From: Henckelia pumila
Taxonomy: Eukaryota > Streptophyta > Magnoliopsida > Lamiales > Gesneriaceae
Assembly: GCF_033568475.1 (NCBI RefSeq)
Contig: NW_027331833.1
Coordinates: 3,472,001-3,536,000 of the forward strand
Length of the DNA stretch: 64,000 nt
Reading direction: 5' to 3'
Shown piece by piece: positions 44,892 through 57,436 of this stretch (position 1 is the stretch's first letter; the number at the start of each line of letters is the position of its first letter). The notes below the pieces were generated by a model. It did no database searches. It saw only the letters and a list, made by a program, of their open reading frames with translations, and was not told where the DNA came from. The position numbers and the translations under genes are program-made.

Positions 44892-45940
44892 ATACATATT
44901 TTGGTATTGGGCTTTTTTATATTGGGCTTACAACCTGAATCTTTTTCCATGTTTCATCTTTAGACCATCGGCCGTGGTTCTCGCGTCTGAGTCCTCTCCA
45001 TTGATGCCCTAACCATAAACCTAACTTTCGAATCTTAAACGTAAAATCTGCACCAACGACGAAAAATCCATACTTGTGACTGGTAGTTCTCTTGTTTTCG
45101 TTTCTTTTAAGTTATGATTTTTTCATGTATTTAAACTTCTAATAATTCTCTTGCTGCAGCTCTCGGCTTCCGATCGAGGGAAGCCTTTAATGGTTACATT
45201 GATTAAGTTTTGTTTTTTTTGTGTGATTATTGATTTGTGAGGGAAAAAAAGCTTGTTCCTAATCCTGCCTTTTCACAAATCGGTTTGGTTTGTTTGGTTT
45301 TGATGGAGAAAATCGATCGGTTCTGTTGACCCAAAAAAAGTTCGGTTTCGCTAATTTCGGTTCGGTCTGATCGGTTATTACAGTGTGAACCCAAAGATAG
45401 GTTGACTTTGGGAAACTGCTTCTCAATTCATCCTGTTAGTTTGGGGATGAATATGAACTGATATGATTGTGACCTTGACCTTTGAAAGATATAATTAAGC
45501 TTCCACGTGAGAGCCAGAGTGCAATTGAAATTAATTGAAGAGTTATTACTCTGTATTGGTTTATTCTTGCTTATTTAGATCTAGAGTTTGTTTTATTTCA
45601 TTGTATGGGCTGAATGTTAAGCTATTGTAAGTTTTTTTGTCTTGTCGGTATAATCTATTTTTGGATTATTGCAAGTTGTGCCAAAAAAAGAGGAGTTACG
45701 AACTTGTTTTGGGCTCGTTTGGTTTAGCTAAACTAAGGAGTGCTAGTTGTAGTTTGTACTCTTCTCTCGATTCTCTGAAATTGATGAATGCACATATCAA
45801 ACCATAAAATTATACCGATCACAAGAATACATACCTTCTCAATGTTTAGTCTAAGAGGAATCTAAATGTAACCATAATGGGATCTTATTGAGTTGTATCT
45901 TAAGTTTAACGCTTGTCCTTTTGCATGAAGGTGGATCGTC
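44892..45940 (+). promoter_or_regulatory. Promoter, leader and probable leader intron of POP5
   Basis: Two site II elements (tgggct at 44908-44913 and 44923-44928) and a telo-box-like ccctaacc near 45008 lie in the first 120 bases after the Copia LTR. This pairing is typical of plant genes for ribosome and RNA-processing proteins. Transcription probably starts near 44950-45000. A donor-like g|gtagttctc near 45082 and an acceptor-like gcatgaag near 45930 suggest one long leader intron. No other gene is seen here. Confidence 0.55.
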
Positions 45941-46687
45941 ATGGTGGGGTTTAAGAATAGATACATGTTGGTGGAGGTGTTTCTTGATCCTAATAAAGAT
46001 CTTCTGGTGGATGAACCCATTATAATCACTCAATTCAATCTGTCAAAAGCAATCAAGGATAGCATTCAAGCGAACTTTGGTGAATGTGGTCTAGCATTGT
46101 CTCAGAATTCTTTTCAAGGTGTCTGCTCTTCTTTTGTTTTTTTAGTACATGAATGCATAGTTGTGGAGATTATTGTAGCTTTAGTTTATGTGCCTGTGAC
46201 TTGTCATCTTCGAGCCTGATTTGTTTTTGTTATTCTGCAGTGAAGTATGTTAATCCAATTACAAAAGTCTGCATTTTTAGAACTTCCAGAGAGGAGTACC
46301 AGAAGGTTTGGGTTGCGATGACGATGGTTAAGAGTATAGGAAACTGTCCGGTGGTTTTCAACTTGCTTGATTTAAGTGGTAAGAATGTGAATCCGGTGTC
46401 TCTTTGATTCTAGCAGTGTCCTATAACGTCTGATGGTATTCAAAATTTGTTAATTTGCGATTAGAAGAGTATGGTCGATCTGAATGCACCATGTTATACT
46501 TGACATAAACCTTGATTAGATTTTTTTGTCTCCGTTAGGAAGTATCAGGGCCTGCAAAAACATTGCGTTAAAGTGCGACGAGTTGAAGTTTGAACAGTAT
46601 AAACTATCGGCTGGTGATCGCCTGACTGCCGATGTCCACCAACATATGCAAAACTGCCTGGAGAAAATCAGAGTCTTGGAGCACTGA
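45941..46687 (+). CDS. POP5: Ribonuclease P/MRP subunit POP5
   Basis: There are three exons (45941-46118, 46241-46378, 46539-46687) with GT...AG introns; joined they give 465 nt, 154 residues. The protein starts MVGFKNRYMLVEVFLDPN, continues with a SKAIKDSIQANFGECGLA helix, VKYVNPITKVCIFRTSREE and MTMVKSIGNCPVVFNLLDLSG, and then IRACKNIALKC. These are the conserved blocks of the eukaryotic/archaeal Pop5 family. POP5 is a protein component of RNase P and RNase MRP, which cleave the 5' leader of pre-tRNAs and process pre-rRNA in the nucleus and nucleolus. The length is normal for plants and the frame is intact. The stop is 637 bp from the end of the convergent bZIP gene. A Copia element lies 1.05 kb upstream of the ATG, very close to the presumed promoter. 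Confidence 0.95.
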
Positions 46688-47323
46688 CACAATTGAGTGT
46701 TGGCAACTAAGTTTTTTTTCTTCATTGTGTTCCTTCCTGTGGTCATATCGGGTTCTACCTTGATGGAGCTTCGGTCATAGTTCTTGATTCTAATGCAAGC
46801 CAGGTTATGATCTTTATTTAGCCCTTATATGGCGAATGTAGGCACTGGCATCAATTTTGTACTCAACTGGAAAGAGCAAAACTTCATTGATTGTATAATA
46901 TTGCAGAGATCACTTGAAGGAAACCGAGCTCGTTTACACTCGAACCAATGTACAAGTAGATGCATATTTCCAGCATGAATGAATTGCAGTATCAAGAAAA
47001 CAGTATGAATATTGGCCCCCTTCACAAAATACACGAGCCTGGTGATTGACAATCAGTTTGCTATTTGTGCCACCTTTTTTTTCTCATTCAAATTTCAAGC
47101 ACAAAATTACATTCGAATCATCATTTCCAACGAAAATACAACCAAAGGACCTGTGTAGTTGAATTAAACTAGACCGTAAAGCAATAACATACAACTAACA
47201 AATTAGAAAGTATACACTACATCGGAGTTACACAAAGCGGTCTCCAACATTAATTTACTGAACACTGCATCGGAAAGGTCCAACACCGCGTATTGGTAAA
47301 ATGGCTGCAACTAGAAGAAGATT
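46688..47323. other. Convergent 3' flanks of POP5 and the TGA-like gene
   Basis: It holds both 3' UTRs and presumably their polyadenylation signals. No gene is seen between them. Confidence 0.65.
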
Positions 47324-50300
47324 TTACTCTCGAGGGCGAGCAAGCCAAAGAGAGCTAAGGGCTCTAAGCCGAGAGAAATAGTCGCTAATAGCAAGGAGGG
47401 CACGAGCTGACTGGCGAGTTGTCAGTACACGATGCATTTGTTGGAGAGTCTGTTGCCTCAAATTGTCAGCCTGAAACCAACAATCACGTTGTTTACACGC
47501 TAAGCTGTTGAAGACTATTACCTTACAAGCACATCACACACAGGTCAACAAATAGATTAAATAGATCCAAAGATATGTTTTACAAAACTATACTATATAG
47601 TTGCCCCACACATTCCCCTATTTACTTCTTAAGATAAGACTGCAAAACCAATAGCCATGCTGCATGATAAAGGTTCAATGTTCTCAGTAGAAGTGTGATA
47701 ACAAATTAAACCTGACGAATGAAGCCCTCGAGAGTTCCCAACTTTCCCATGGCCATGGCCATTTGACCCATGTAGTTGGCAACATTTCCGGATGAACTTG
47801 ATGGGCCGAGAGAACCAGCCAATGTCTCTGCCAAGGACTGCTGCAATGCCTCCATTCCCTGCGACAACGCATCTTCTGCCTGCTGAGAAGACTGTTGCAA
47901 GTTGTTCATGGCCAATAACTGTTGCTCAGTTAATGGTTCCAAATGATTTATAAGTAACTGCAACCACGAAGGCCAACACTCGTAATCTAGATCGACCTAT
48001 TTGTAACATCTACAAATGGAGAAGGGCGTGGGCCTTCAACTTTATGAAACATGGTAATAGAATATCACACGGTTCACATACAAGGCAAAAAAAGGAATAT
48101 GAACAATAAAGGTAACATGTCTTCAAGAAAATTACAACCTCTTAATATGAGTGAGTGTGCAAGATTGATTTAGAAAAATTTAAAACCTCATGGAGAAAAG
48201 ATGTTCTGCTTACTGACTTAATTTGTCCCATTTCTATTCAGGTTTACTTTATCTACTTATTAGTTGAGACACTTAAACGTATGCTTTAAGTACATGTATA
48301 TTTGTATTTTTGCAGTTTTGGTCACGTTGTTAAATTTTAGTCCTGCTCCATCATCTGTCTTCTTTGCAATTTTAGTCATCTTTTCGACGTGGTGCTGATT
48401 TAACACCGACATTGATGGTGACTTATCAACACTCTCGATGAAAGAAAAGAAAGACTAAACTGAAATTAGGTAACATAGATGACCAAAATCGCAAAAAACT
48501 GCAGAAACATTGCAATTTTCCCAATCACAAGTATCATGATAATCTGGAATAATAGTTTCGATTCCCTGCATCCTAGGGTGCAGGAAATTAGTCCACGGTA
48601 GAGTGTTTTAGTGTGCAGGGGATCAAAATTATCTGGAATAATTCATAAATTTGAACTTATACCATATCCCCAATTTTGTTCCTCGAGTTTTGCGTGTGCT
48701 AATTATTTCCTCCAAGTTTTTAGATTGTGTCTCAATTTTCTCAACATTAGTTTTGCGTTAAAGTTGACGGTCAGCGCTCGTGGAGACCACTTAACTTCAT
48801 TCTTTGTTGACAAATTGAACTATCAGCATCCATAATATAATTTCATCTTGCTCTACATCCCTAAGCGTTAATTTAAGTGTTCAATTTATGCGTGAAAGTA
48901 GGGATTATGGATGTTGATCTTTCAATTTGGGGGCAAAGAATAAAATCACGTGGTCTTGACCATCAACTCTTAACACCGAACTAATGGCTGAGACGAAATC
49001 GAGATACGATCTAAAACTTGAAGGATATAATTAGTACACAAAAACTTGAGGGATAAAACTGGGAATATGACGAACTATAAGGATACAAGTATAAAATATC
49101 CTAGATAATCCATATAGTGATGGTATAGAACTGAAAGCTTCTTATTTTAATTAAAGATAGTATGATACAGCTGTAACATACAAACAAAATCTTCTAGACC
49201 AGAAAATAGTCCGATGACTCGTCTTAATTGATGTTCCACATAGACAGTAAGATAGGAGAAGATGGCAATTCTTTCTCCCTAAACAGAAATCCTACCAACC
49301 AGTATTCAGAAAATAATGGATGGAAATATACTTATATATTTTTCTGGAAAATTCACCAAAATGAATTAAAGCTCAAGGTATTTACAAGAAGGGATTGAGT
49401 ACAAGTGAAATTCAGCTTAATGATGAAACTGGGGAATATGCAAATAACTAAAAATAAATCAACGTGACTTACCTTAAGAAGTTCAGATGAACGGAAACCA
49501 CCAAGCCAAAGGAAACACCTTTCAGCAGGTGTTTTCCACATGCCTGACAAAATATGGAAGACATCGGTCTTTGCAGCATCCCCTTTTAACCTAAAAATGT
49601 CATCATATTGTGTAGTAATTCCCTCCACTATTATGCGAAGTTCACCATCACCAGCATGTGAATTGACAGCACCTCTAAGCTCATTAATCCGCCGGTTGTG
49701 GTCCTCCAACCACCGTGCATACTCAACATCAAAGGTCAATGCACCTAGAAACATGAGATTAATATTTTCACGAAACTAAAAGTTGCTCAAAGAATGAGAC
49801 AGAAAAAACACAGAACAAAGCTTCAATCTAACATGTCATAATACAGCCACCGAGCAAGCAAAATACATTTGTTTCACTCCATCTATTAAACCCAGAGGCG
49901 GTAGAATTCAATATCTTGGTTGCTTTGATTACATTGCTTTTCTTTTGGTATTTATGATCTCAAACTTTTTGACCAATCTCCATTGTCAATACTCAGTTTC
50001 CACTATTTAGTGATGATACACTGTTAGGAGCCCAAGCATAATGGGCCAAGATAAGATAATTTGGGCCTAAGTGAGTGTTTAACCCATCGATGGTTCTAGA
50101 AATAGTGACTTGAGGAAGGGGAAGGAAAAATCATATAAAGAAGGGAGTTGGCTAGATTTAGGGGCATCATTCGGTTGTTTTCCTTGAAGGTTGTAACTAG
50201 CACTTTGGCTAGGGAAATACTAGCACTTTGGCTAGGGTTTATGCACAGAGATTTTATCTCTGGGAAAATATTATCGTTTCTAACTATATCACTCCATATT

Positions 50301-51670
50301 TCTGTATCCTTCTGTTGTGCTCTTGTTATTTTTATTCTACTGCATTTCGGTGGCCTTTATCTTACCAGTAGCCTAACATACACCCACTTCCCCTTCAAAA
50401 AATTATGATACATCCCTCTTAGAGCTATTTCCTTTTTCTTCTTCAGCAACATGAATGCATTTAGCAGAAAACACTTGATAGATTTGAATGGAACACCTCC
50501 TAAGTATCAGAGATCAATATGAGATAATCATACCGTTTCCTCCAAGTGATTGAGCTTGATCTCCTGAACTTGAAATAAATATCCCCTTCAACAGAAGAAA
50601 ACTCATTCACTAAATTTTGTCTTTGTTTTTAAAAAAGGCAGCTAGAAAAAAACTGAATTTTTTTATAAAATGAACAAGAAGACAAAGAGACCTGTTGCCT
50701 AGCTCGCTGAAGCTCTTGCTCAAGTTGCGTCAATTTCATTCTGCTGCTCTCTAGTTGTTGGACATAGGCCTATACGCCAATATAAGGAATAAAGAGACAA
50801 GCAAATGAAAGATAATGTTAAAGTCAACACGTGAAATATATCAATCATATCAGATCAGCTGAGAATGGTAATTATATGCTAATATGAACAACAGATCTTT
50901 CACTTTTTAACAGTCCAACTGCTGTATAAAAATGCAACAAGAGGATGCTGAACAGAGAAAATATTGGCTCAACAATATGTACAGACTGACTTCCAAATCT
51001 GGCACTTACATACCAAAATGCCAGGGGAATCCAAATAAATACATCTGACCGCACTACAGGGAGGAGTCATTTACCACTCATTATTAAAATTTTATAATAA
51101 GATAACCCAGTTATGCAATGTGTGACAAGAGGAGAGAACTACATGAGACAGAAGGAACCTTTGACGCAAAGAATGGGGCACCGATGATTCGCTTACTAAA
51201 GATCTAACCTTTTTTCTCAAGCGGCTTTTTCTTGCAGCTTCACGATTTTGAGCAAGCCTGCGTAAATTCTGCATGAGGTAGTTGAGGTCACACATCTAAA
51301 TTAAATTAACTGAAAGCGCATTAAATTAGGAATTCGAAAACCTTTTGTTCTCTGGACTTTTCATTGCCATTGGAATCCACCGATGTCAGTAAAATATTGC
51401 TCTCAAACTGTGGAAGGAACAAATAACTTTCATCAGTTTCATAACAAGCCACTGTTCTTACTTTACCTCACACCATTTTGAAATATGAATACTATTGGAA
51501 TTACGAGAAAATGTATGTACATCTCTTGTCATGTGCAATGTAATAATGACAGTAAAAATAAAGTATTTTTTGCATATCGTAGTATGAAAGTGCTTGGAAG
51601 TTACCCTCAGATTCTGATCGTCGGCACCATCATCTGTAGAAGTATCAGTCATAGTACTGGCATCTGCCAT
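47324..51670 (-). CDS. TGA-type bZIP transcription factor, TGA2-like
   Basis: Eight coding exons can be joined with GT...AG borders and consistent phases: 51605-51670, 51342-51407, 51209-51268, 50692-50769, 50534-50585, 49473-49744, 47712-47957, 47324-47470. The total is 987 nt, 328 residues. The N-terminus is MADASTMTDTSTDDG. The basic region is NREAARKSRLRKK (about residues 52-64), followed by a leucine zipper AYVQQLESSRMKLTQLEQEL. A DOG1-type domain includes WKTPAERCFLWLGGFRSSE, and then come LEPLTEQQLLAMNNLQQSSQ and the C-terminal ALLAISDYFSRLRALSS. Length and order match TGA2/TGA6 of Arabidopsis. Such factors bind TGACG motifs as dimers in the nucleus and partner with NPR1-type coactivators in salicylate-dependent defence. 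All exons are intact. Confidence 0.95.
47958..49472 (-). other. Large intron of the TGA-like gene
   Basis: This 1.5 kb intron is the largest of the gene. Around 48340-49080 it has paired phrases (for example tcgacgtggtg..ttaacaccga near 48400 and cttgaccatcaactcttaac near 48955) and cctagggtgca, suggesting an inserted element, but no clear terminal repeats or duplication could be placed. No coding sequence was recognised. Confidence 0.5.
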
Positions 51671-53752
51671 TTTAAAACCCCAAAATCTCCACGATTGATA
51701 TTTCAAACTGAAACAAGTACACAACTCCACTCCCCTGAGGAAATAGTGAATCAGAATCCAATTTCACAGCAAATGGTCCAAACCGCAGGAACTTGTGCTG
51801 CAAAAGCGAAATTACATAATGAAATAAAACATTTTTTTCAGCAAACAGTTCAAGAAAAATGCAAATGTTAACAGGTAAAGGTAGAAAGGTCAAATGCATT
51901 ATTCTCACGAGTCCCTTGTTAGATAATAAAGTGTTAAAACTTAAAACACTTGTACCAAAAGCTTGTGCTCATGGAAGTAGCATAATCAATAATTGTATAA
52001 TCATAATCTTAACACACCCCTATGTTTGTAAGCCGAAAAATGGAGAATACACACTCAGAATTTCGTATCCAAAGCACACCAGTGCAAATTGATCAGGTAT
52101 CAAGCAAGATCAACTTGATAAAATATACAGGGTTTTGCCTTCTAATTCTTATACTCTGTGAGACCACTCAACTAGAAAACACCTAGCTCTGATGGCACTT
52201 TTAAATTGCTTATCTCGAAAGTTCGAACTTACGAGAGGAAATATAATCAACGAAAAGGCCTCTCCCACCTAAGATCATTAAGCTGGAACTAATTATATAA
52301 TATCCCACTTCAGCCACAACTATGCAGGAAAAACTACCAACTATCCTACCACTCTTACAACTGTGTGTAAAGCCCTCTACAGGATTGACACTAAATAGTT
52401 TCCACACACGCAAAAAGATAACCAGTCACATCTGATAGCATTTTAGATTACATAACACTTGAAAAAACCAAAACTCATTACAAATAAAAATAAAAATTGT
52501 TTAGATCTCATTCAACACTCATAATCCCACCACAAGAAGACAATCATCCGTCAAACGAAAACCTTGCGAGCTCAAGTTCACTCTATTTTCTTCTCCACCA
52601 AAGCGTTTCCCTTCATCCCACCAAAATCAGAACCGGATTACCGAATCCCAGCAATAAATCTGGAAAATAAACAATACCCAATAAGCTAAAAGTCCGAACT
52701 TTACCAATTTTAATTTCTTTTCTTGACCTCTGAAGTTTGCGGTTTTCGCGTAAATTTTCTCTTGTCCAAAGAGAGAGAAATATGAAGGCAGAAAAATGGA
52801 ACAAAATTGCTAACCAGTTTTGACTTTGGGTCGTCTAATTTTCTTGATTTTGCATTCTTGTTTCGGATTTGAAGTTTCGATGTCCCTTCTCTGTGGATTA
52901 ACTGACTACTTTAATATGAACTCCGACATTTTAGTGCACAAACCCAAAAATAAAGTCCCAAAAATATTTCAAAATACGGAAAAACAAATGAGCCATTGAG
53001 ATTTGAGTGTGCTTCGGACGAAACATATTTTAGAAATTGGAAAGCTGATGCCCATGTACCTATGCACCAACTTCATTATTTTTGGATGTTATTAATAAAT
53101 AGTGTAGATAATAAATACAATAAAATCATATATATTCTCATATCTTTTAATACAAACTAAGATATATAATTTCAAAATATATACAACACATTTATGGTGA
53201 CAAGTGATACTTGACGTGAAAAGTCATAATTTTTCATGGAATTGGATTTGTGATTCGTTTCACAAAATTGACTCGTGAAACGGTTTAATAGCAGTTTATG
53301 TGTACTTGTTAATGTCGTTTTGACCATCGATTTTATATAACTGCAAAATTTGCATGGAGATATCGATTTTTTCTGCTCTTTCCAACTTATCTTTTTTAAA
53401 ATTTAGTCTAGAAAATTGTCCTCTTTTATTACAATAATAACTACTTCATTCGAACAACCATCTGTTAAGTGTTAATAGATTTAATGGTATATTTAAGTAT
53501 TAAATAAATTCAAGTTTAAAATAATACATATAATTAATTTAGGTAATTAATTCATCCGCATTCAATTAGTTTAATTTTATATAATAACTGTTGGTGGCAG
53601 TGGTCAATGAATTAAAGAATGGTAGATGATTTTTATCCAATTGTATATTTCAAATGGTGTTGAAATTTGCTACTTAATTAGACATGCACCTTAACGTTTA
53701 ATATTCAGATAATCTCTTAAAAAAATTCAGATAATTGAAACAAAATTTATAT
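51671..53752. other. Leader and promoter region of the TGA-like gene, then spacer
   Basis: 51671-52920 probably contains the transcribed leader, perhaps with introns, and the promoter of the minus-strand TGA-like gene. I cannot fix the first exon. 52920-53752 is AT-rich spacer with nothing recognised. Confidence 0.5.
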
Positions 53753-54010
53753 TGTTGGGGTGCAATAATTGTCTTTACTGCATAGAACGATCGAAACTTG
53801 GGCTAAAATATTTGAGTTACACTATTACCACCAGCTATAACTTTTGGTAAAGCGGCAAGCGCTCAATCCTACAATTGGTACCAGAGTCAAGGTATATGAG
53901 TTTGATTCTCATTGATTGCAAAAAGTGCAATTGTTGAGAAAGAGATTGTTAGAGTGTAATAATTGTCCGCGCGTTTAAATGATTGAGTTTAACAGAAAAA
54001 TTTGTTTTTC
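53753..54010 (+). mobile_element. TRIM-like miniature LTR element (3' part truncated)
   Basis: A 121-bp LTR-like unit (53753-53873) starts TGTTGGGGTGCAATAATTGTC and ends CAATCCTACA. It is followed by a tRNA-Met-like site attggtaccagagtc (53874-53888). About 60 bases later, after a purine-rich gttgagaaagagat, a second unit starts TGTTAGAGTGTAATAATTGTC (53947) but loses similarity after about 50 bases. Two LTR starts, a primer-binding site and a tiny non-coding interior fit a terminal-repeat retrotransposon in miniature. Confidence 0.6.
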
Positions 54011-54211
54011 ATACGGGTAAAATTAAACCTCATAAGCTCTCTTCGAATTGGTGAAGTTGATGAACATTTAGACGTTTAGTCAATGATTTTAAAAAAAATT
54101 GATTCTCCTACTAATATGTTACCTACTAGCGTGCATATTTTGTTGGTTATTATTTTAGCTCAGTGTTTACTTAGTGTATATCAAAGGATAACAAATACTG
54201 ATATCCACATC

Positions 54212-54643
54212 TAGGGGTGGGTCGGTACGGTATACCGTACCGAAAATCTGTTACCGTATACCGTACCGAAAAAATCGATATGAAATTTTTTCATACCGAT
54301 ACCGTACCGTATACCGAATATATCGAATTTTCGGTATAACGAAAATCTATACCGTGTACCGATACCGAATTCAAAAAAAAATCGGTATACCGAAAAAAAA
54401 ATCGGTATACCGAAAAAAATTCGGTATACCGGCAAAAAAGTCGGTATACCGAATATTTTCATATATATATTTTTTTAAAAAAATTATTTTTCGGTATTTC
54501 GGTATATACCGTTATACCAAAAAAATTTATCATACCGATATTGATACCGAAAATTTCGGTATACCGTTTTTTTGGTAATTTCGATAATTTTTTCGGTACG
54601 ATTTTCCGATATTTCGGTATTTCGATATTTTTCCCCACCCCTA
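54212..54643. mobile_element. hAT-type MITE filled with CGGTATACCG palindromes
   Basis: It begins taggggtgg, ends ccacccta with one extra C run (ccccacccct-a), and is flanked by the perfect 8-bp duplication tccacatc (54204-54211 and 54644-54651). The 432-bp interior is built from many copies of cggtataccg, cggtacggtataccgtaccg-like dyads and ttcggtat motifs. It has no coding potential; the short frames in it follow the repeat. Confidence 0.88.
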
Positions 54644-54803
54644 TCCACATCATAAAAAAAAAACTCGACCATAGTACTTAATTACTTAAAGAACGTATTT
54701 GACCCCAAGATTGATGTTTGAAAAGAGATTTCCAGTTTAAGATTTAATTATAATAAAATCTAATCAGCTCAAAAAAATATGGCAAAACTAGAAATGATGT
54801 TGG

Positions 54804-54843
<40 letters not shown>
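54804..54843. repeat. (ATA)n microsatellite
   Basis: About 13 uninterrupted ATA units. Confidence 0.95.
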
Positions 54844-55014
54844 GAGGAAAGTGGTTCTTGCAAATGGTCCATAACTGTACGTAGCAGTCATTAGCAATTG
54901 CTTTGTGGCGGAGATGTTAAATGATTGTTGCCACATTTAATTAAAATAATATAAATACAACAAACATCACACTTGCATTTAACTCCACTTACATTTGATT
55001 AATTACTATTAGAA

Positions 55015-55046
<32 letters not shown>
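55015..55046. repeat. (AT)n microsatellite
   Basis: About 15-16 uninterrupted AT units. Confidence 0.95.
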
Positions 55047-55048
<2 letters not shown>

Positions 55049-56700
55049 CTGTCCTTGCACGCTTTCGTGTATACTTACACACTGGTTTAATAAATTTTCA
55101 TGTGGTGTATTATTTTATGAGGAAAAATTAGCAATTTAGTTTGACATGTTGGTTTATTTTTTGTTTTGATCTTCTATGTTTTCCTGTCATAGAAAATGTA
55201 TATTATATTAGATTTTTTATTGGATTTCACCATGTGTCGCAATTCCATGTAAGTAAAATTAAAATAAAAAACCAAAAAAAACCTAAATATAAATATAAAA
55301 AAAAAAGTGAATTAGTTACCTCAAACAAATCTTCGCCCAGACAAAAATCTAATTGGAGTGGTCAAACCCAAATTATATTCTACCCCTCTTAAATAATAAA
55401 ATCTAAGAAATTCATGTTAGGTTTTTGTTTTAATACAATTGCCGTCGAGCTAAATGATAGACAATGTATCCACTTTAAAGTCTCGTAGATGACAATTTAG
55501 CTACTTAAATGGGAGCTGACTACTTCAATTAGTTTTTTTTTTTTAAGATTTGTTTGAGGTAGATGATTCATGTATTTTGATTTTATATTTTAGGGGTTTT
55601 ATAGTTAATTTTGCTCACACGAAACCGAAGAATTATACCATGTGATAACTAATAGATGTCAGGTAAGTGATATTTTATGCCAAATAAGCAAAATCCGGTA
55701 GTTCTTTCTAGTTTCGATAACATGAAATGAAATCCAAAAAAAAATCCTAGTTATCGTATATTTTCAAAGACATGATAAGATACATGACCAAAATAAAAAA
55801 CAAATCAACATACATGACCAAATTACTAATTTTTCCTTATTTATGAATATGTAAGATCCCAAATTAAAACAAGAATTATAGGTAGACCGTAGATATAGTC
55901 GACATTATAATGCAAAAGTACAAATTTGAATTACCAAATGAACTGAATTAGATAAATAACTATCAGGTTCGGTCTGGAACACATTCAAAAACCGTTTTAA
56001 CGGTTAAACCGATCATAATCGATCGGACAATTTTTTAAAATAGACCGATTAGATCATCTGTCTGTATAAAACATTCAAATTAAAGCATTAAGTTTACCAA
56101 TTAATAGTATCAATAAGTTCTAACAAGGTATATGAATTATGATATTCAATATGATTTTCAGGTCTCTAAGTACAAGGAGTTAAATGATAAAACACTGATT
56201 AAGTGGTACTCTTGACGCTATATATTTTTTAATAAGTCCGATCGAATAAAAGAGTTGTCTCACAAAATTAACTATTGAGACCGTATCGTATCATATGAGT
56301 TTTTGTGATATTTGAAAATGATGAAAAAAAAATGTATTTTTATATTTGAGATTAATAAAGTAAAATTTTGTGTAATATATTCGATGTTATATATATAAAA
56401 AAGAACTTGCTTCCTCCGTGCGTCCATGTTCTTCCATGTATTGAAGTGACCCTTTTTTTCCATAATACACGAAGTCGTCTCACCTTTTTGCCTTTGCCAA
56501 ATGGAAAACCTCTAGGCAGTTTAATTCGATTTTGTTTGATGGATCTCTTGGATACATTGTTTGATTGATTTTCATAAAGTGATATTTTCTTTGAAGTGTC
56601 AATTATCGAATGTGTTTCTCACTTAATATTGCAATCATTATAACATAGATAACCACAAGGACATATAACCTCTAAGCCGCATTTATATATTATTATATAA

Positions 56701-56954
56701 ACTAAATATTTTTTTTATGTGTTATGTAAAGATAAAAATTTAGCAGTGTACCAATTGAATTATGTAAGTTTTGGTAAAAGAGATCACAGAGAAGAGCTAC
56801 ACCACTTTTATTGAATTGAACCAACAATTAAACTTTAATGTGTAATTTTCTTTAATAAATATTAGTTGAATTCATAGGTCATTTCAAAAATTGATGGTCT
56901 GTGGTCCTTGAAATTAACCATTGTCCATTGCTAACCCACAAAAAGACAAAAATA

Positions 56955-56985
<31 letters not shown>

Positions 56986-57372
56986 AATTTTTAGCTGCCC
57001 AATAAATGATGCTCACTTCGTGCCCAACCATCAAAACTCGGTGCCGTGTTTTAGTGGTACGAAAAATCAAAAACAAAAACAACTAAAACCCGGCACCAGG
57101 TTTTAGTGCTAGTATATATATATATATATATACTAAATATCTTTTTATGTGTGTTATGTAAAGATAAAAATTTAGCAGTGTACCAATTGAATTATGAAAG
57201 TTTTGGTATAAGAGATAATAGAGAAGAGCTACACCACTTTTATTGAATTGAACCAACAATTAAACTTTAATGTGTAATTTTCTTTAAAAAATATTAGTTG
57301 AATTCATAGGTCATTTCAAAAATTGATGGTCTGTGGTCCTTGAAATTCACCATTGTCCATTGCTAACCCACA

Positions 57373-57376
<4 letters not shown>
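56701..57376. repeat. Duplicated block, about 240 bp twice at a 431-bp offset
   Basis: The blocks 56701-56946 and 57132-57376 are nearly identical, each from actaaatat to ttgctaacccacaaaaa. They share long runs such as ggtcatttcaaaaattgatg. An AT-repeat and a segment with an actaaaacc..ggttttagt inverted repeat lie between them. Each copy ends at an (AT)n tract, suggesting unequal exchange or slippage. Confidence 0.88.

Positions 57377-57433
<57 letters not shown>
57376..57433. repeat. (AT)n microsatellite
   Basis: About 29 uninterrupted AT units directly after the second copy of the duplicated block. Confidence 0.97.

Positions 57434-57436
<3 letters not shown>

Larger units (their letters stand above)
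54652..56700. other. AT-rich spacer with microsatellites
   Basis: Contains (ATA)n at about 54804-54843 and (AT)n at about 55015-55046. No gene or clear element is recognised. Confidence 0.6.

Noticed and set aside
54211-54672. Several 60-80 codon frames with repeated Tyr, Arg and Ile residues
   Set aside because: They translate the CGGTATACCG repeat body of a MITE in several frames; none is a gene.
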